A DNA stretch of 64,000 nt, taken from JAXLQL01 sp046331625 (GTDB lineage Bacteria > Acidobacteriota > Terriglobia > Bryobacterales > Bryobacteraceae). Positions 26,370-34,465 of the stretch are shown here, one piece after another (the first letter of the stretch is position 1; every line of letters begins with the position of its first letter). The DNA is taken from assembly GCA_046331625.1 (NCBI GenBank), contig JAXLQL010000004.1, forward strand, positions 62,001 to 126,000. The letters are read 5' to 3'. Made by a program: the position numbers and the translations under genes. The notes beneath the pieces are model-generated. The model worked only from the letters and a program-made list of their open reading frames with translations, was not told the origin of the DNA and did no database searches.

Positions 26370-27713
26370 TTGACTTTCCTCGGAATCGCCGCTGCGTGGT
26401 TGCTGGGCGGGGCGTGGCTCGAAGCAACGTCGCGGCGTGGCGGCCTCTGGACCCGGGTGTGGAACGCCGCTGCCGGTTTGCCGCTCGGCCTGGGCGTAAC
26501 ATCTTTCCTCTATTTTGTTTTGACGTGGGCGGGGGTGCGATCGGCTCTGCCGCAGGTAGCCCTGGAAGCCGTGGCCATCGCGGCGGGCGTGTATCTATGG
26601 CTGCGGCGCGGACCTCTGGCTCGCGAGCGCGCACCGGCCGGCGTCGGCTACGTGTGGGCGCTCGCAATTGCAGCGGGGATCGCGTGGACGCTCGCGTTAG
26701 CCGCGGTGATGACCATGTCGAGTGCGCTGCCGCACGGTGACTGGGACGCGTGGAGCATCTGGAATGTGCGCGCGAAGTTCCTTGCCGGGCCCGGCGAGAG
26801 TTGGCGGCACGCGGTGTCGCCGATGTTTCGTTCGCACCCCGACTATCCACTGCTGTTGAGCGGCGCCGTGGCGCGCCTGTGGAGATTCAGCGGCTCGATG
26901 GATGCAAGTGCGCCTGCCGCGTTGGCGCTCGCATTCGGCGCGTGCGTCCCTGCGATGCTCGTGTCGGCATTGGCAGTGGTGCGGTCCACGAGCATGGGCT
27001 GGGTCGCGTCACTGCTGTTGGTGTCCGGCGCGGGGTGGCTCGTGGAGATTCCTTCCCAATATGCAGACGTGCCGCTGAGCGCCTTCATTCTCGCTGCGGT
27101 TGCTGCGGCGTTGATGGATCGCTACACGGTGGCTGGCGTGCTCATATCCTGCGCTGCGTGGACGAAGAACGAGGGAATGGTGTTCGCCCTGGCGCTGGTG
27201 ATCGCGTGCGCGGCGCTGCGGCGTGACCGGATTCGCGAGGTGTTGCTCGGAGCGGCGCCGGGGCTGATCGTAGTGGCGCTGTTCAAGGCGATGCTCGCGC
27301 CGGCGTCGGAGTACGGAGCTCACGCGCCGGAACTCGGGCGCATCGTGACGATCCTGGGGTCGCTGTGGACGGAGACGCTCAACTTCGGGACCGGGTTTGC
27401 TCATCCCGTGATCATCGCTGCGGCGCTGACGGTTGGGCTGCGATTCACCATGCCCGCGTACTTGTCGGTGAACTGGATGCCGGCCGTGGCCGCATGCGTG
27501 GTGCAGTGCATCGGATATCTCGCCGCGTACTTGACCACTCCGGCCGATGTTGCCTGGCAGCTCAGCACGTCACTCGGACGATTGATGGCGCAGATGTGGC
27601 CCGTGCTGGTGCTGTTGTTGGTGGCTGCGATGCGGACGCTCGAAGAAGCGGACCCGGCGCCGGTTGCGTCGAAACAGGCGGACACCAAGCAGGCGAAGAA
27701 GCGCACCCACTAA
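26370..27713 (+). CDS. GT-C-like polytopic membrane protein
   Basis: The 447-residue product has about ten hydrophobic helices. The start appears to be TTG at 26370, since no ATG or GTG is better placed. A long periplasmic loop after helix 3 or 4 contains PHGDWDAWSIWNVRAKFL, the acidic DWDAW-type loop common in membrane glycosyltransferases of the GT-C fold (PMT/ArnT-like), and later SHPDYPLLL. A second loop includes SCAAWTKNEGMVFALAL, which also fits. The C-terminus is lysine- and glutamine-rich and cytoplasmic. It probably transfers a sugar from a lipid carrier, but donor and acceptor are unknown. Confidence 0.65.
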   Translation: MTFLGIAAAWLLGGAWLEATSRRGGLWTRVWNAAAGLPLGLGVTSFLYFVLTWAGVRSALPQVALEAVAIAAGVYLWLRRGPLARERAPAGVGYVWALAIAAGIAWTLALAAVMTMSSALPHGDWDAWSIWNVRAKFLAGPGESWRHAVSPMFRSHPDYPLLLSGAVARLWRFSGSMDASAPAALALAFGACVPAMLVSALAVVRSTSMGWVASLLLVSGAGWLVEIPSQYADVPLSAFILAAVAAALMDRYTVAGVLISCAAWTKNEGMVFALALVIACAALRRDRIREVLLGAAPGLIVVALFKAMLAPASEYGAHAPELGRIVTILGSLWTETLNFGTGFAHPVIIAAALTVGLRFTMPAYLSVNWMPAVAACVVQCIGYLAAYLTTPADVAWQLSTSLGRLMAQMWPVLVLLLVAAMRTLEEADPAPVASKQADTKQAKKRTH

Positions 27714-27787
27714 CGCACATGGGGCAGGCTTCAGTGCGCGGGACCCGCTGGAAACTCGCTGGCCGGAGAAGGGCTCCGTTGCCGATT

Positions 27788-27830
27788 GTGGGGCAGACTT
27801 CAGTCTGCGCGGGACTTCAGTCCCGCTTCC
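27788..27830. repeat. REP-like palindromic element (copy 1)
   Basis: The element is GTGGGGCAGACTTCAGTCTG followed by CGCGGGACTTCAGTCCCGC: two short palindromes, CAGACTtCAGTCTG-like and GCGGGACTtcAGTCCCGC. A degenerate copy lies at 27719-27750. A second good copy is at 33425-33468, and a simpler version of the second palindrome occurs at 54721-54738. All are intergenic. Confidence 0.75.
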
Positions 27831-27901
27831 TTGAATCAGCCACCCGCCATACGCGCTTCGATCCCGCCGCCGAGTGACTGTATTGCGCGAATCACAATCG
27901 C

Positions 27902-29434
27902 TCAACGACCCAGCTTCTGCCGCAGCCGGTCGTAGTTGCCGCGATACGCCGGAGCTTTCGCGGCGATCTTGTACTGCGCGAGCGCGCCCTCGAAGTCGCC
28001 CTTCTTTTCGAGCAGAGAGCCGTAGTAGTCGTACTCGTAGAGCGCGTCTTTGGGCCAGAGCATCACTGCCAGCGCCATCTCGCGAAGAGCGCCGTCTAGA
28101 TCGCCCTTCTTCTCGAGAATCTGCGCCAGGTCGCGCCGCATGAATCGATAAGAAACGACGTTGGGCGAGATCCGCAGCGCCCGCCGGATCTCGGCTTCGG
28201 CTTCATCCAGCCGCCCTGCTTTGGCGAGTGCATTGGCATGGTTCACCACCGCTTCGTCATCTTCCTTCACGGTGACGGCTGGCGCCGGCGGACTCTTTTT
28301 CGGGACCTCGGGCTTCTTGCCAAAAGCCGCCTCGTAGATTCCGATCATTTCAGGAACGGTCGATCTTGTTTTGGCGGACTCGGGCTTGGGCGGCTCGATC
28401 TTCATCTGTTCGACAGGAGGCAGTTCCACCTTCGGAGGTGCGAGCTTCTGTTCCACGTCGGCGATGGCGTCGCGATAGGACTTGTTCGCGGGATCGCGTT
28501 GCGCCGCTTGCCGGAACGCGACCAGCGCCGAAGGATAATCAGTGGCAAGGCAAAGTATCGAGCCGATCTCGTAATGGTTCGCGGCGCGATCGGGCTCGAG
28601 CGCGATGATCTTGCGTTGCGCGTCCGCGGCGAGTTCCCAACGGCTGGTCGCCGTGAGCGCCTGCACCTGGCCCTGCAACGCGTCTTTGTACGCGGGATCG
28701 CTCGCCGGTACTGTGGCGAACTTGCGCAATGCCTCGTTCCACTGGCGCGTCATCAGATATGTGCGGCCTTCGCCAAGCGCGGTCTGGGCGGCGCTATCGT
28801 CGCCTCGCCTCCACAGCAAAAGACCCGCGGCGAGAGCGACCACCGCGGCCACCAGCGCGACCGGGCGAGCCAGACTCGGCTTGGGCACCGGCGGTGGAAC
28901 GCGCTCCTTGCGTTTCAACTCGCGCTCGTGAGCCTCGCGTTCTCGTTGTTCGCGTTCCCGCTCACGCCGGCGCCGCTCGGCATCATCGCGCTCGAGGCGC
29001 ATGCTTTCGTCGATGCGCTGGATCATCGCGTCGAAGTAGACGTGCGAGTAGTCGAGACCCTGGTGCCGCGGCAGTGACTGCATTTGCTCGGGCAGTTCCG
29101 CGGGCCACGCAAATCCGGGGAGCATCACCGGGATAATGTTGCGGCCCGTTGCGATCGCGTGCTCGATCTCGCGGCGGAGCCAATCCTGCTCGCTCACGCA
29201 ACGGTCGAGCGAACGGGGCGAGAGGACCACGAGGAAGTTCGGCGCCGAGGCGATGTATTCGAGCAGCGCTTCGTCGAAGTATCCCTTCTTGAGATCCGCC
29301 ACATCGAGGAACACGCGCCACCCGTCTTGCATCAGGCGCTCCCGCAACAGGCGCGCTTCGGCTGCGCCGTTTTCACGGCGGTAGCTGATGAACAGATCGA
29401 AGGTTTGCGCCTGCACGGCCATCATGACGATCAT
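27902..29434 (-). CDS. TIR-transmembrane-TPR protein
   Basis: The product has 510 residues. The N-terminal TIR domain (residues about 11-130) has FDLFISYRREN, VFLDVADLKKGYFDEALLEY (Glu55/Glu59 are candidates for the NADase glutamate), FLVVLSPRSLDRC and IIPVMLPGF. A charged coiled-coil (RERERE-type, about 150-180) leads to one membrane helix (about 190-207, LVAAVVALAAGLLLW). The rest is TPR repeats, with YPSALVAFRQAAQRDPANKS and GDLDGALREMALAVMLWPKD, interrupted by a Pro/Lys linker. Bacterial TIR proteins often deplete NAD during phage defence; others are signalling adaptors. Context does not decide between these. It diverges from an ABC transporter 98 bases away. Confidence 0.85.
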   Translation of the reverse strand: MIVMMAVQAQTFDLFISYRRENGAAEARLLRERLMQDGWRVFLDVADLKKGYFDEALLEYIASAPNFLVVLSPRSLDRCVSEQDWLRREIEHAIATGRNIIPVMLPGFAWPAELPEQMQSLPRHQGLDYSHVYFDAMIQRIDESMRLERDDAERRRREREREQREREAHERELKRKERVPPPVPKPSLARPVALVAAVVALAAGLLLWRRGDDSAAQTALGEGRTYLMTRQWNEALRKFATVPASDPAYKDALQGQVQALTATSRWELAADAQRKIIALEPDRAANHYEIGSILCLATDYPSALVAFRQAAQRDPANKSYRDAIADVEQKLAPPKVELPPVEQMKIEPPKPESAKTRSTVPEMIGIYEAAFGKKPEVPKKSPPAPAVTVKEDDEAVVNHANALAKAGRLDEAEAEIRRALRISPNVVSYRFMRRDLAQILEKKGDLDGALREMALAVMLWPKDALYEYDYYGSLLEKKGDFEGALAQYKIAAKAPAYRGNYDRLRQKLGR

Positions 29435-29531
29435 ATAATGCGGAACAAACCCGCCCTGGAACTCGTCTCCTTCAGGAGAGAGCGGCCTGGCGCCAAGCCG
29501 GAACAGGCGCGGCTGAAGGACAATTCATAGA

Positions 29532-30473
29532 GTGACTCCCGTCATCGAGCTTGACCGGCTGAGCGTCCGTCTCGGCAATCGCGACATCTTGCGCGAACTC
29601 ACCGGCACCCTTACCGCCACCACCATCGGCCTGCTCGGACCCAACGGCGCGGGCAAATCGACGCTCATCAACACGCTGCTCGGATTCCACCCGCCGTCCA
29701 CCGGCACCGGACGGCTGTTCGGGCTCGACATTCAAAAACAGAAGCGCGAGATCCGCACACTGGCCGGCTATATGCCGGAGAACGAATCGCTCATTGCGAA
29801 CATGACGGCGGTGAGCTTCGTGCGCTACATGGCGGAACTTTCGGGCTTGCCCCGCGAGGCCGCGCTCGAACGCGCGCACGAGACTTTGTTTTGGGTGGGC
29901 CTCGGCGAGGCGCGCTACCGGAAGCTCGGCACCTACTCGCTCGGGATGCGGCAACTCGCCAAGCTGGCGCAGGCGATCGTGCACGGTCCGCGATTCGTGA
30001 TTCTCGACGAGCCCACCAACGGACTCGATCCGCCAGCCCGCCAGCGCATGATCCGATTGATCAAAGAAATGCGCGACACGGGCTCGATGCACATTCTGCT
30101 TTGTTCGCACTTGTTGCGCGACGTGGAGGAGACGTGCCAGGAAGTGATGATCATCAAGGGCGGACGCGTGGTGCACGTGTCGCATCTCGAAGAGGAGCGC
30201 AGCCTCAACCGGCGCTTCCTCGAGCTCGAAACATATGGCGAGCGAAATGGTTTTGTGGAAGCTGCCATGGGGCTCGGATGCGAATGCGCGGTGTCGCCAG
30301 ATGGTCGCGTGAAGATGGTGCTCGGCGAAGGCGTGGAACTGCGCGACATCTACCGGCTGGCCAGCGAGCGCGATCTGCAACTGCGCCGCGTCAGCCAGCG
30401 GCGCGATACGCTCGAAGACATTTTCCTGCGCGCGATGGAAGACCGGGGGGAGCAGCCGAATGGCCGTCTATAA
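29532..30473 (+). CDS. ABC exporter ATP-binding protein (first)
   Basis: The 313-residue product starts with GTG. Walker A is GPNGAGKST (about residues 37-45), the signature region is LGTYSLGMRQLAKLAQAI, Walker B is FVILDEPTNGLDP, and the switch histidine is in LLCSHLL. The C-terminal 90 residues are the extra domain typical of ABC-2 exporter ATPases. Its end overlaps the following permease gene by 14 bases. With the next three genes it makes an exporter cassette with two ATPases and two permeases. Confidence 0.9.
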   Translation: MTPVIELDRLSVRLGNRDILRELTGTLTATTIGLLGPNGAGKSTLINTLLGFHPPSTGTGRLFGLDIQKQKREIRTLAGYMPENESLIANMTAVSFVRYMAELSGLPREAALERAHETLFWVGLGEARYRKLGTYSLGMRQLAKLAQAIVHGPRFVILDEPTNGLDPPARQRMIRLIKEMRDTGSMHILLCSHLLRDVEETCQEVMIIKGGRVVHVSHLEEERSLNRRFLELETYGERNGFVEAAMGLGCECAVSPDGRVKMVLGEGVELRDIYRLASERDLQLRRVSQRRDTLEDIFLRAMEDRGEQPNGRL

Positions 30474-31318
30474 GCGCACCTACAAGGCCTACGGGGGAAG
30501 CTACACGCCCGAATGGTCGCGCCTGTTGGCGATTCCGCGCTTTGCCTGGCGGAACCTGACGCAGTCGCGGTTCCTCACCATTTTCTACGTGATTTGTTTT
30601 TTCTGTCCGCTGCTGTGCGCCCTCGCCATCTACCTCAACAGCAACCTCGGATTCCTCGCTCAGTACATCCCGGTACCGAAAGAGGGCTTCCTTACGGTGA
30701 ACGGTAAGTTTTTCCTCGTCTATACGAACATCCAGGGCGTGTTCGCGTTCCTGCTCACTGCGTTCATCGGACCGGGACTCATCTCGCCGGACTCGTGAAT
30801 GGAGCGCTGCCACTTTACTTCGCCGCCTGTTTTCGCGAACCGAGTACGTGCTCGGAAAATTGATCGCGATTGCCGCGCCGCTCTCGCTCATCACATGGGT
30901 GCCGGGCCTGCTGATCTGGTCATTGCAGGCCGGCGTGACCGACAACTGGTGGCGCGACAACCTCTGGCTCGCCACTTCGATCTTCGCTGCATCGTGGGTT
31001 TGGATCGCCATCATCGCCGTGTTAGCGCTCGCGCTTTCGGCGTGGGTGAAGTGGCGAATCGTGGCCGGCGCGTTGATGCTCGTTGTGCTGTTTCTCGCGT
31101 CGGGGCTCGCCAACGCGTTCAACGCAGTGATGCGGACGAACGAAGGTTCGTGGATCGACGTGTGGTTCAACGTCGAACACGTTACCAAGGCGCTCTACGC
31201 GGTGGAGTTGCCCGATGACGTCTCCGTGGAGCAATGCATTGTCACGCTCGCCGTGGTCACGGCAATTTGCCTGTGGCTGGTGGCGCGGAAGGTGAAGGCG
31301 TTCGAGGTGGTGAAGTGA
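30460..31318 (+). pseudogene. ABC-2 permease, broken by two frame changes
   Basis: The first frame (30460-30798) codes an ABC-2 permease N-terminus (FAWRNLTQSRFLTIFYV and a second helix) and stops at GLISPDS. The expected continuation, LVNGALPLYF, is in the next frame (from 30792). Then RLFSRTEYVLGKLIAIAAP begins in the third frame and stays open to 31318 with four more helices. Adding one C near 30792 and one G near 30823 restores one uninterrupted permease of about 286 residues. Apart from these two sites no defect is visible. So this is either a very recent pseudogene or an intact gene with two missing bases in the assembly. Confidence 0.75.
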
Positions 31319-32253
31319 GCGGCCGCATTGTGCTCGAAGACGTGTCGAAATTCTATGGCGAGGTGTTGGGCGTCAATCGCGTGAGCCTCTCGATTCCACC
31401 GGGAATCACGAGCCTCGTCGGTCCCAATGGTTCCGGCAAGACGACGCTGATGAATTTGACCACCGGACTGCTGCAGCCGACGCGTGGCCGCATTTCGGTG
31501 CTCGGCATTTCCCCCAACGACCCTGAGACGTTCTTCCGCAATGTCGGCTACTGCACGCAGTTCGATTCGTACCCGCGCGGCGTCACCGGTTACGAGTTCG
31601 TCTACTCGTTCTTGCGGCTGTTCGGACACGACGCCGCGGAATGCGAGCGGCGCGCCTGGAGCGCGATCGAGCGCGTCAACCTTGTGGAGCCCGCAAAGCG
31701 CAAGGTGGCGGGCTACAGCAAAGGAATGCGGCAGCGCATCAAACTCGCACAGGCTCTGGCGCACGATCCGCAAGTGCTCATTCTCGACGAGCCACTCAAC
31801 GGACTCGATCCGCTGGTGCGCTCGGAAACCATCGCGCTGTTTCGCGAGTGGGCAGCAGCGGGCAAACACGTGATCCTCTCGAGCCACGTGCTGCATGAAG
31901 TAGACATCGTCTCCGATCAAGTGGTACTGATGAGCGGCGGATACGTGATCGCCGAGGGCGACATCCGCGGTGTGCGCGGCGAGATCGAAGAACATCCGAT
32001 GCAGATTCTGATTCGGTGCGCGAATCCGCATGCGCTGGCGGCGCGGATGTTCGAGCATGACTGGGTGGTGGAAGCGCGCGTGCACGCCGATGGCGGCGGG
32101 CTGCTGGTGAAGACGCGCAACGCGGATGCTTTCTATGGCCTGCTGAATCACATGGCGACGAGTGGATTCCCGCTCGAGTCGGTTGCGCCAGTGGACGACG
32201 ACGTCAACTCCGTCTACGAATACCTGATCGGTGGCGAAGGAGTGGTGAAGTGA
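31315..32253 (+). CDS. ABC exporter ATP-binding protein (second)
   Basis: The product has 312 residues from a GTG at 31315 that overlaps the permease stop (GTGA). Walker A is GPNGSGKTT, Q-loop CTQFDSYPRGVTG, signature region GYSKGMRQRIKLAQAL, Walker B VLILDEPLNGLDP and switch ILSSHVLHEVD. The C-terminal domain continues to an end that overlaps the next permease gene by four bases. It most likely energises the permease at 32250. Confidence 0.92.
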   Translation: MSGRIVLEDVSKFYGEVLGVNRVSLSIPPGITSLVGPNGSGKTTLMNLTTGLLQPTRGRISVLGISPNDPETFFRNVGYCTQFDSYPRGVTGYEFVYSFLRLFGHDAAECERRAWSAIERVNLVEPAKRKVAGYSKGMRQRIKLAQALAHDPQVLILDEPLNGLDPLVRSETIALFREWAAAGKHVILSSHVLHEVDIVSDQVVLMSGGYVIAEGDIRGVRGEIEEHPMQILIRCANPHALAARMFEHDWVVEARVHADGGGLLVKTRNADAFYGLLNHMATSGFPLESVAPVDDDVNSVYEYLIGGEGVVK

Positions 32254-33311
32254 ACCTCTGGCTCCGGCAGTTGCTGGCGGTGTTCCGGCTCGAGATCGGC
32301 AAGAGCTTTCTGAGCAAGCGCGGCGCGTGGATCTACTTGCTAGCGCTCGTGCCGCTGCTAATCGTGGGCGGACACGCGCTCGAAAGCAAGTGGCGGCGCG
32401 CGAGGCGAGCATCGGGCGGCGACGCGGCGGTAACGCGAGCCAAGATTGCCCAGATCCGCATCGGCATGACGAAAGACGAAGTGCGTGCGATCATGCCCGA
32501 TCCGCAACCGGTCTACTCGCAGCAGACGCGGCGCGGGTTCCGCGAAGGGTTTCGCTATGAAGGCCACGATGCCGGCGTCACGGTCCATTTCCTGGAAGGC
32601 AAGGTCTCGCGCATCCGGCCCGACCTCGGCTGCGACTTCACGCAAGACCTCACCATCTACGCGAGCATCTTTCAGTTCTTCTATCTGCGGCTGGCGATCT
32701 TCTTCGGATGCGTGTTCGTGTTCCTGAATTTGTTCCGCGGCGAGATGCTCGACAAGAGCCTCCACTACTACTTCCTCGCGCCCGTACGCCGCGAAGTTGT
32801 GGTGCTCGGGAAGTATCTCGCGGGCCTCGCGGCAACGGCGGTGATCTTCTGCACCAGCACGGCGCTGCAGTTGTGGATCTACTATGGCCACTTCGAAGCG
32901 CCAGTGCTCGAAGATTACCTTGCCAACGGGCGCGGATGGCAGCAGGCCGCTACCTATGTCGGAACCACTGCGCTCGCGTGCGCCGGATACGGCGCGGTGT
33001 TCCTGGCGGCTGGCGTTCTGATGCGGAATCCGCTGGTCCCCGCCGCGGTGATGCTGATCTGGGAGTGGATCAACGGGATCCTGCCGCTGACTCTGCGCCG
33101 ATTCAGCGTGATCTATTATTTGAAGTCGCTGTGCCCAGTGGAAATTCCCGCGGGACAAGACGTGCCGCCTCCGTTGGCGCTGCTCGCGCTCAATGTGGAG
33201 AATGCTGCGCCGTGGGTAGCGATCCTCGGGTTGCTCGCTGTTGCCGCGGCGCTAGTGGCGTTCTCGGCGTACCGGTCGCGGCGGCTCGAAATCGCCTACG
33301 GAGCCGAGTGA
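32250..33311 (+). CDS. ABC-2 permease with BamE-like insertion
   Basis: The 353-residue product starts with GTG, overlapping the ATPase stop (GTGA). Helix 1 (about residues 27-42) is followed by a soluble insertion at about 64-124 containing AKIAQIRIGMTKDEVRAIMP and VTVHFLEGKVSRIRP. That pattern, I-x3-GMTK-x-EV-x3-M-x2-P followed by a V-x-F-x2-GKV strand, is the BamE/SmpA-type outer-membrane assembly fold. Five or six more helices follow, as in ABC-2 permeases (EMLDKSLHYYFLAPVRREVV). The insertion is predicted to lie outside the membrane and may interact with an envelope partner. Confidence 0.8.
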   Translation: MNLWLRQLLAVFRLEIGKSFLSKRGAWIYLLALVPLLIVGGHALESKWRRARRASGGDAAVTRAKIAQIRIGMTKDEVRAIMPDPQPVYSQQTRRGFREGFRYEGHDAGVTVHFLEGKVSRIRPDLGCDFTQDLTIYASIFQFFYLRLAIFFGCVFVFLNLFRGEMLDKSLHYYFLAPVRREVVVLGKYLAGLAATAVIFCTSTALQLWIYYGHFEAPVLEDYLANGRGWQQAATYVGTTALACAGYGAVFLAAGVLMRNPLVPAAVMLIWEWINGILPLTLRRFSVIYYLKSLCPVEIPAGQDVPPPLALLALNVENAAPWVAILGLLAVAAALVAFSAYRSRRLEIAYGAE

Positions 33312-33424
33312 CGTCGCAGTGACAGGTGGCGCTCCCGGTGCTACCATCCTTCAGACTCTTCTCCGGCCGCGCAGTTTTCGCGCGCCGGGAGCTCGCTGTC
33401 GGGGCGACTCTCTACAACCGCCTT

Positions 33425-33468
33425 GTGGGGCAGGCTTTCAGCCTGCGCGGGACTTTAGTCCCGCTTCC
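33425..33468. repeat. REP-like palindromic element (copy 2)
   Basis: GTGGGGCAGGCTTTCAGCCTG followed by CGCGGGACTTTAGTCCCGC: the same two-palindrome design as at 27788, with compensating base changes in the first stem (CAGGCT/AGCCTG versus CAGACT/AGTCTG). This supports selection for the hairpin rather than for the sequence. It lies in the 270-base gap after the ABC permease. Confidence 0.75.
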
Positions 33469-33581
33469 GATACGGGCACATGCGCTCGTAGAACGTGCGC
33501 CTTGCTCACACGCCGGCTACGCTATAACTCTGCCATTGCGGCTACGAAGGCCCGAGTTTGCCTAAGGAGCCGAGTGAGCGC

Positions 33582-34454
33582 TCACTTCTTTTGCCGGCTC
33601 TTGATGTACTCTTCCATCTCTTTGACCAGCGCGGGATCCTTGGGGCGCCCGTAGATGTCGCTCGACTTCCACTTGCCTTCGTCGAACTTCTTCTTGATCC
33701 ATTCGAAGCGCGCCTGCGTGGCTTCGAAATCGCTGACCATCTTCTCCACCATGTGCGGCGGGATGAACAGCACGCCATCGCGATCGCCGAAGACCACGTC
33801 GCCGGGCATCACCGTCACGCCGCCGATGCGCACGGGAATATTGATGCCCGTGAGCGTTGCGCCAGTCAACGATGACGGATGCGTCGTGCGATAGAACGCG
33901 GGCATGCCGGTCTTCTCGATGTTCCTCAGGTAGAACATCGACCCATCGATCACCATGCCGGTGCCAGTGGTCTTCCAGACGTAGTAAGCGAGCTTGTCGC
34001 CGACGAATGTACCGCCTTCTTGCTTGCCGAAGAGGTCCACCACGGCCACATCGCCGGGCTGCAGCATGTCGATCGCGCTCTGATTCCGCAGCTTGCCACG
34101 CACATCGAGCATCTCGGTCAGATCCGGCCGCGACGGCATGAACTGCACCGTGAAGGCTCGGCCCACCAGCTTCTTTTGTGGGTTTAGCACCTTCCAGTTA
34201 TTGCCTTCGAACTGGCTCTGGTATCCCGCTGCCTTGATCTGGCCCACCATGTCTTCGATGGCGATGTCCATCTCGCGGAGCTTCGCCAGCAATGCATCGG
34301 ACACCTTGGGACGTCCATCGGGGAAGCGCTCGAGGTTGCTCTTTGCGTTGGCCTTGGCGAGTTCCCCGGGCGGCAGTGTCCACAGTTGCGCCGGTACGGG
34401 GAGTGCGGCGGCGAGCAGCGCGGCCGCGAACAAAATGGTGCTCTTCTGTTTCAT
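33582..34454 (-). CDS. Exported RraA-like (class II aldolase-type) protein
   Basis: The product has 290 residues from the ATG at 34454, preceded by AAGGAG. A signal peptide (MKQKSTILFAAALLAAALPVPA) is visible, which is unusual for this normally cytoplasmic family. The RraA/HMG-aldolase core is present: LVGRAFTVQ, MLQPGDVAVVDLFGKQEGG, VIDGSMFYLRNIEK, GGVTVMPGDVVFGDRDGVLF and IPPHMVEKM. The first two match the conserved active-site GDVxVVD and G-x3-GD regions. It may be a periplasmic aldolase/decarboxylase. It follows the CBM9/SMP-30 gene by 11 bases. Confidence 0.82.
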   Translation of the reverse strand: MKQKSTILFAAALLAAALPVPAQLWTLPPGELAKANAKSNLERFPDGRPKVSDALLAKLREMDIAIEDMVGQIKAAGYQSQFEGNNWKVLNPQKKLVGRAFTVQFMPSRPDLTEMLDVRGKLRNQSAIDMLQPGDVAVVDLFGKQEGGTFVGDKLAYYVWKTTGTGMVIDGSMFYLRNIEKTGMPAFYRTTHPSSLTGATLTGINIPVRIGGVTVMPGDVVFGDRDGVLFIPPHMVEKMVSDFEATQARFEWIKKKFDEGKWKSSDIYGRPKDPALVKEMEEYIKSRQKK

Positions 34455-34465
34455 GCGATTCTCCT

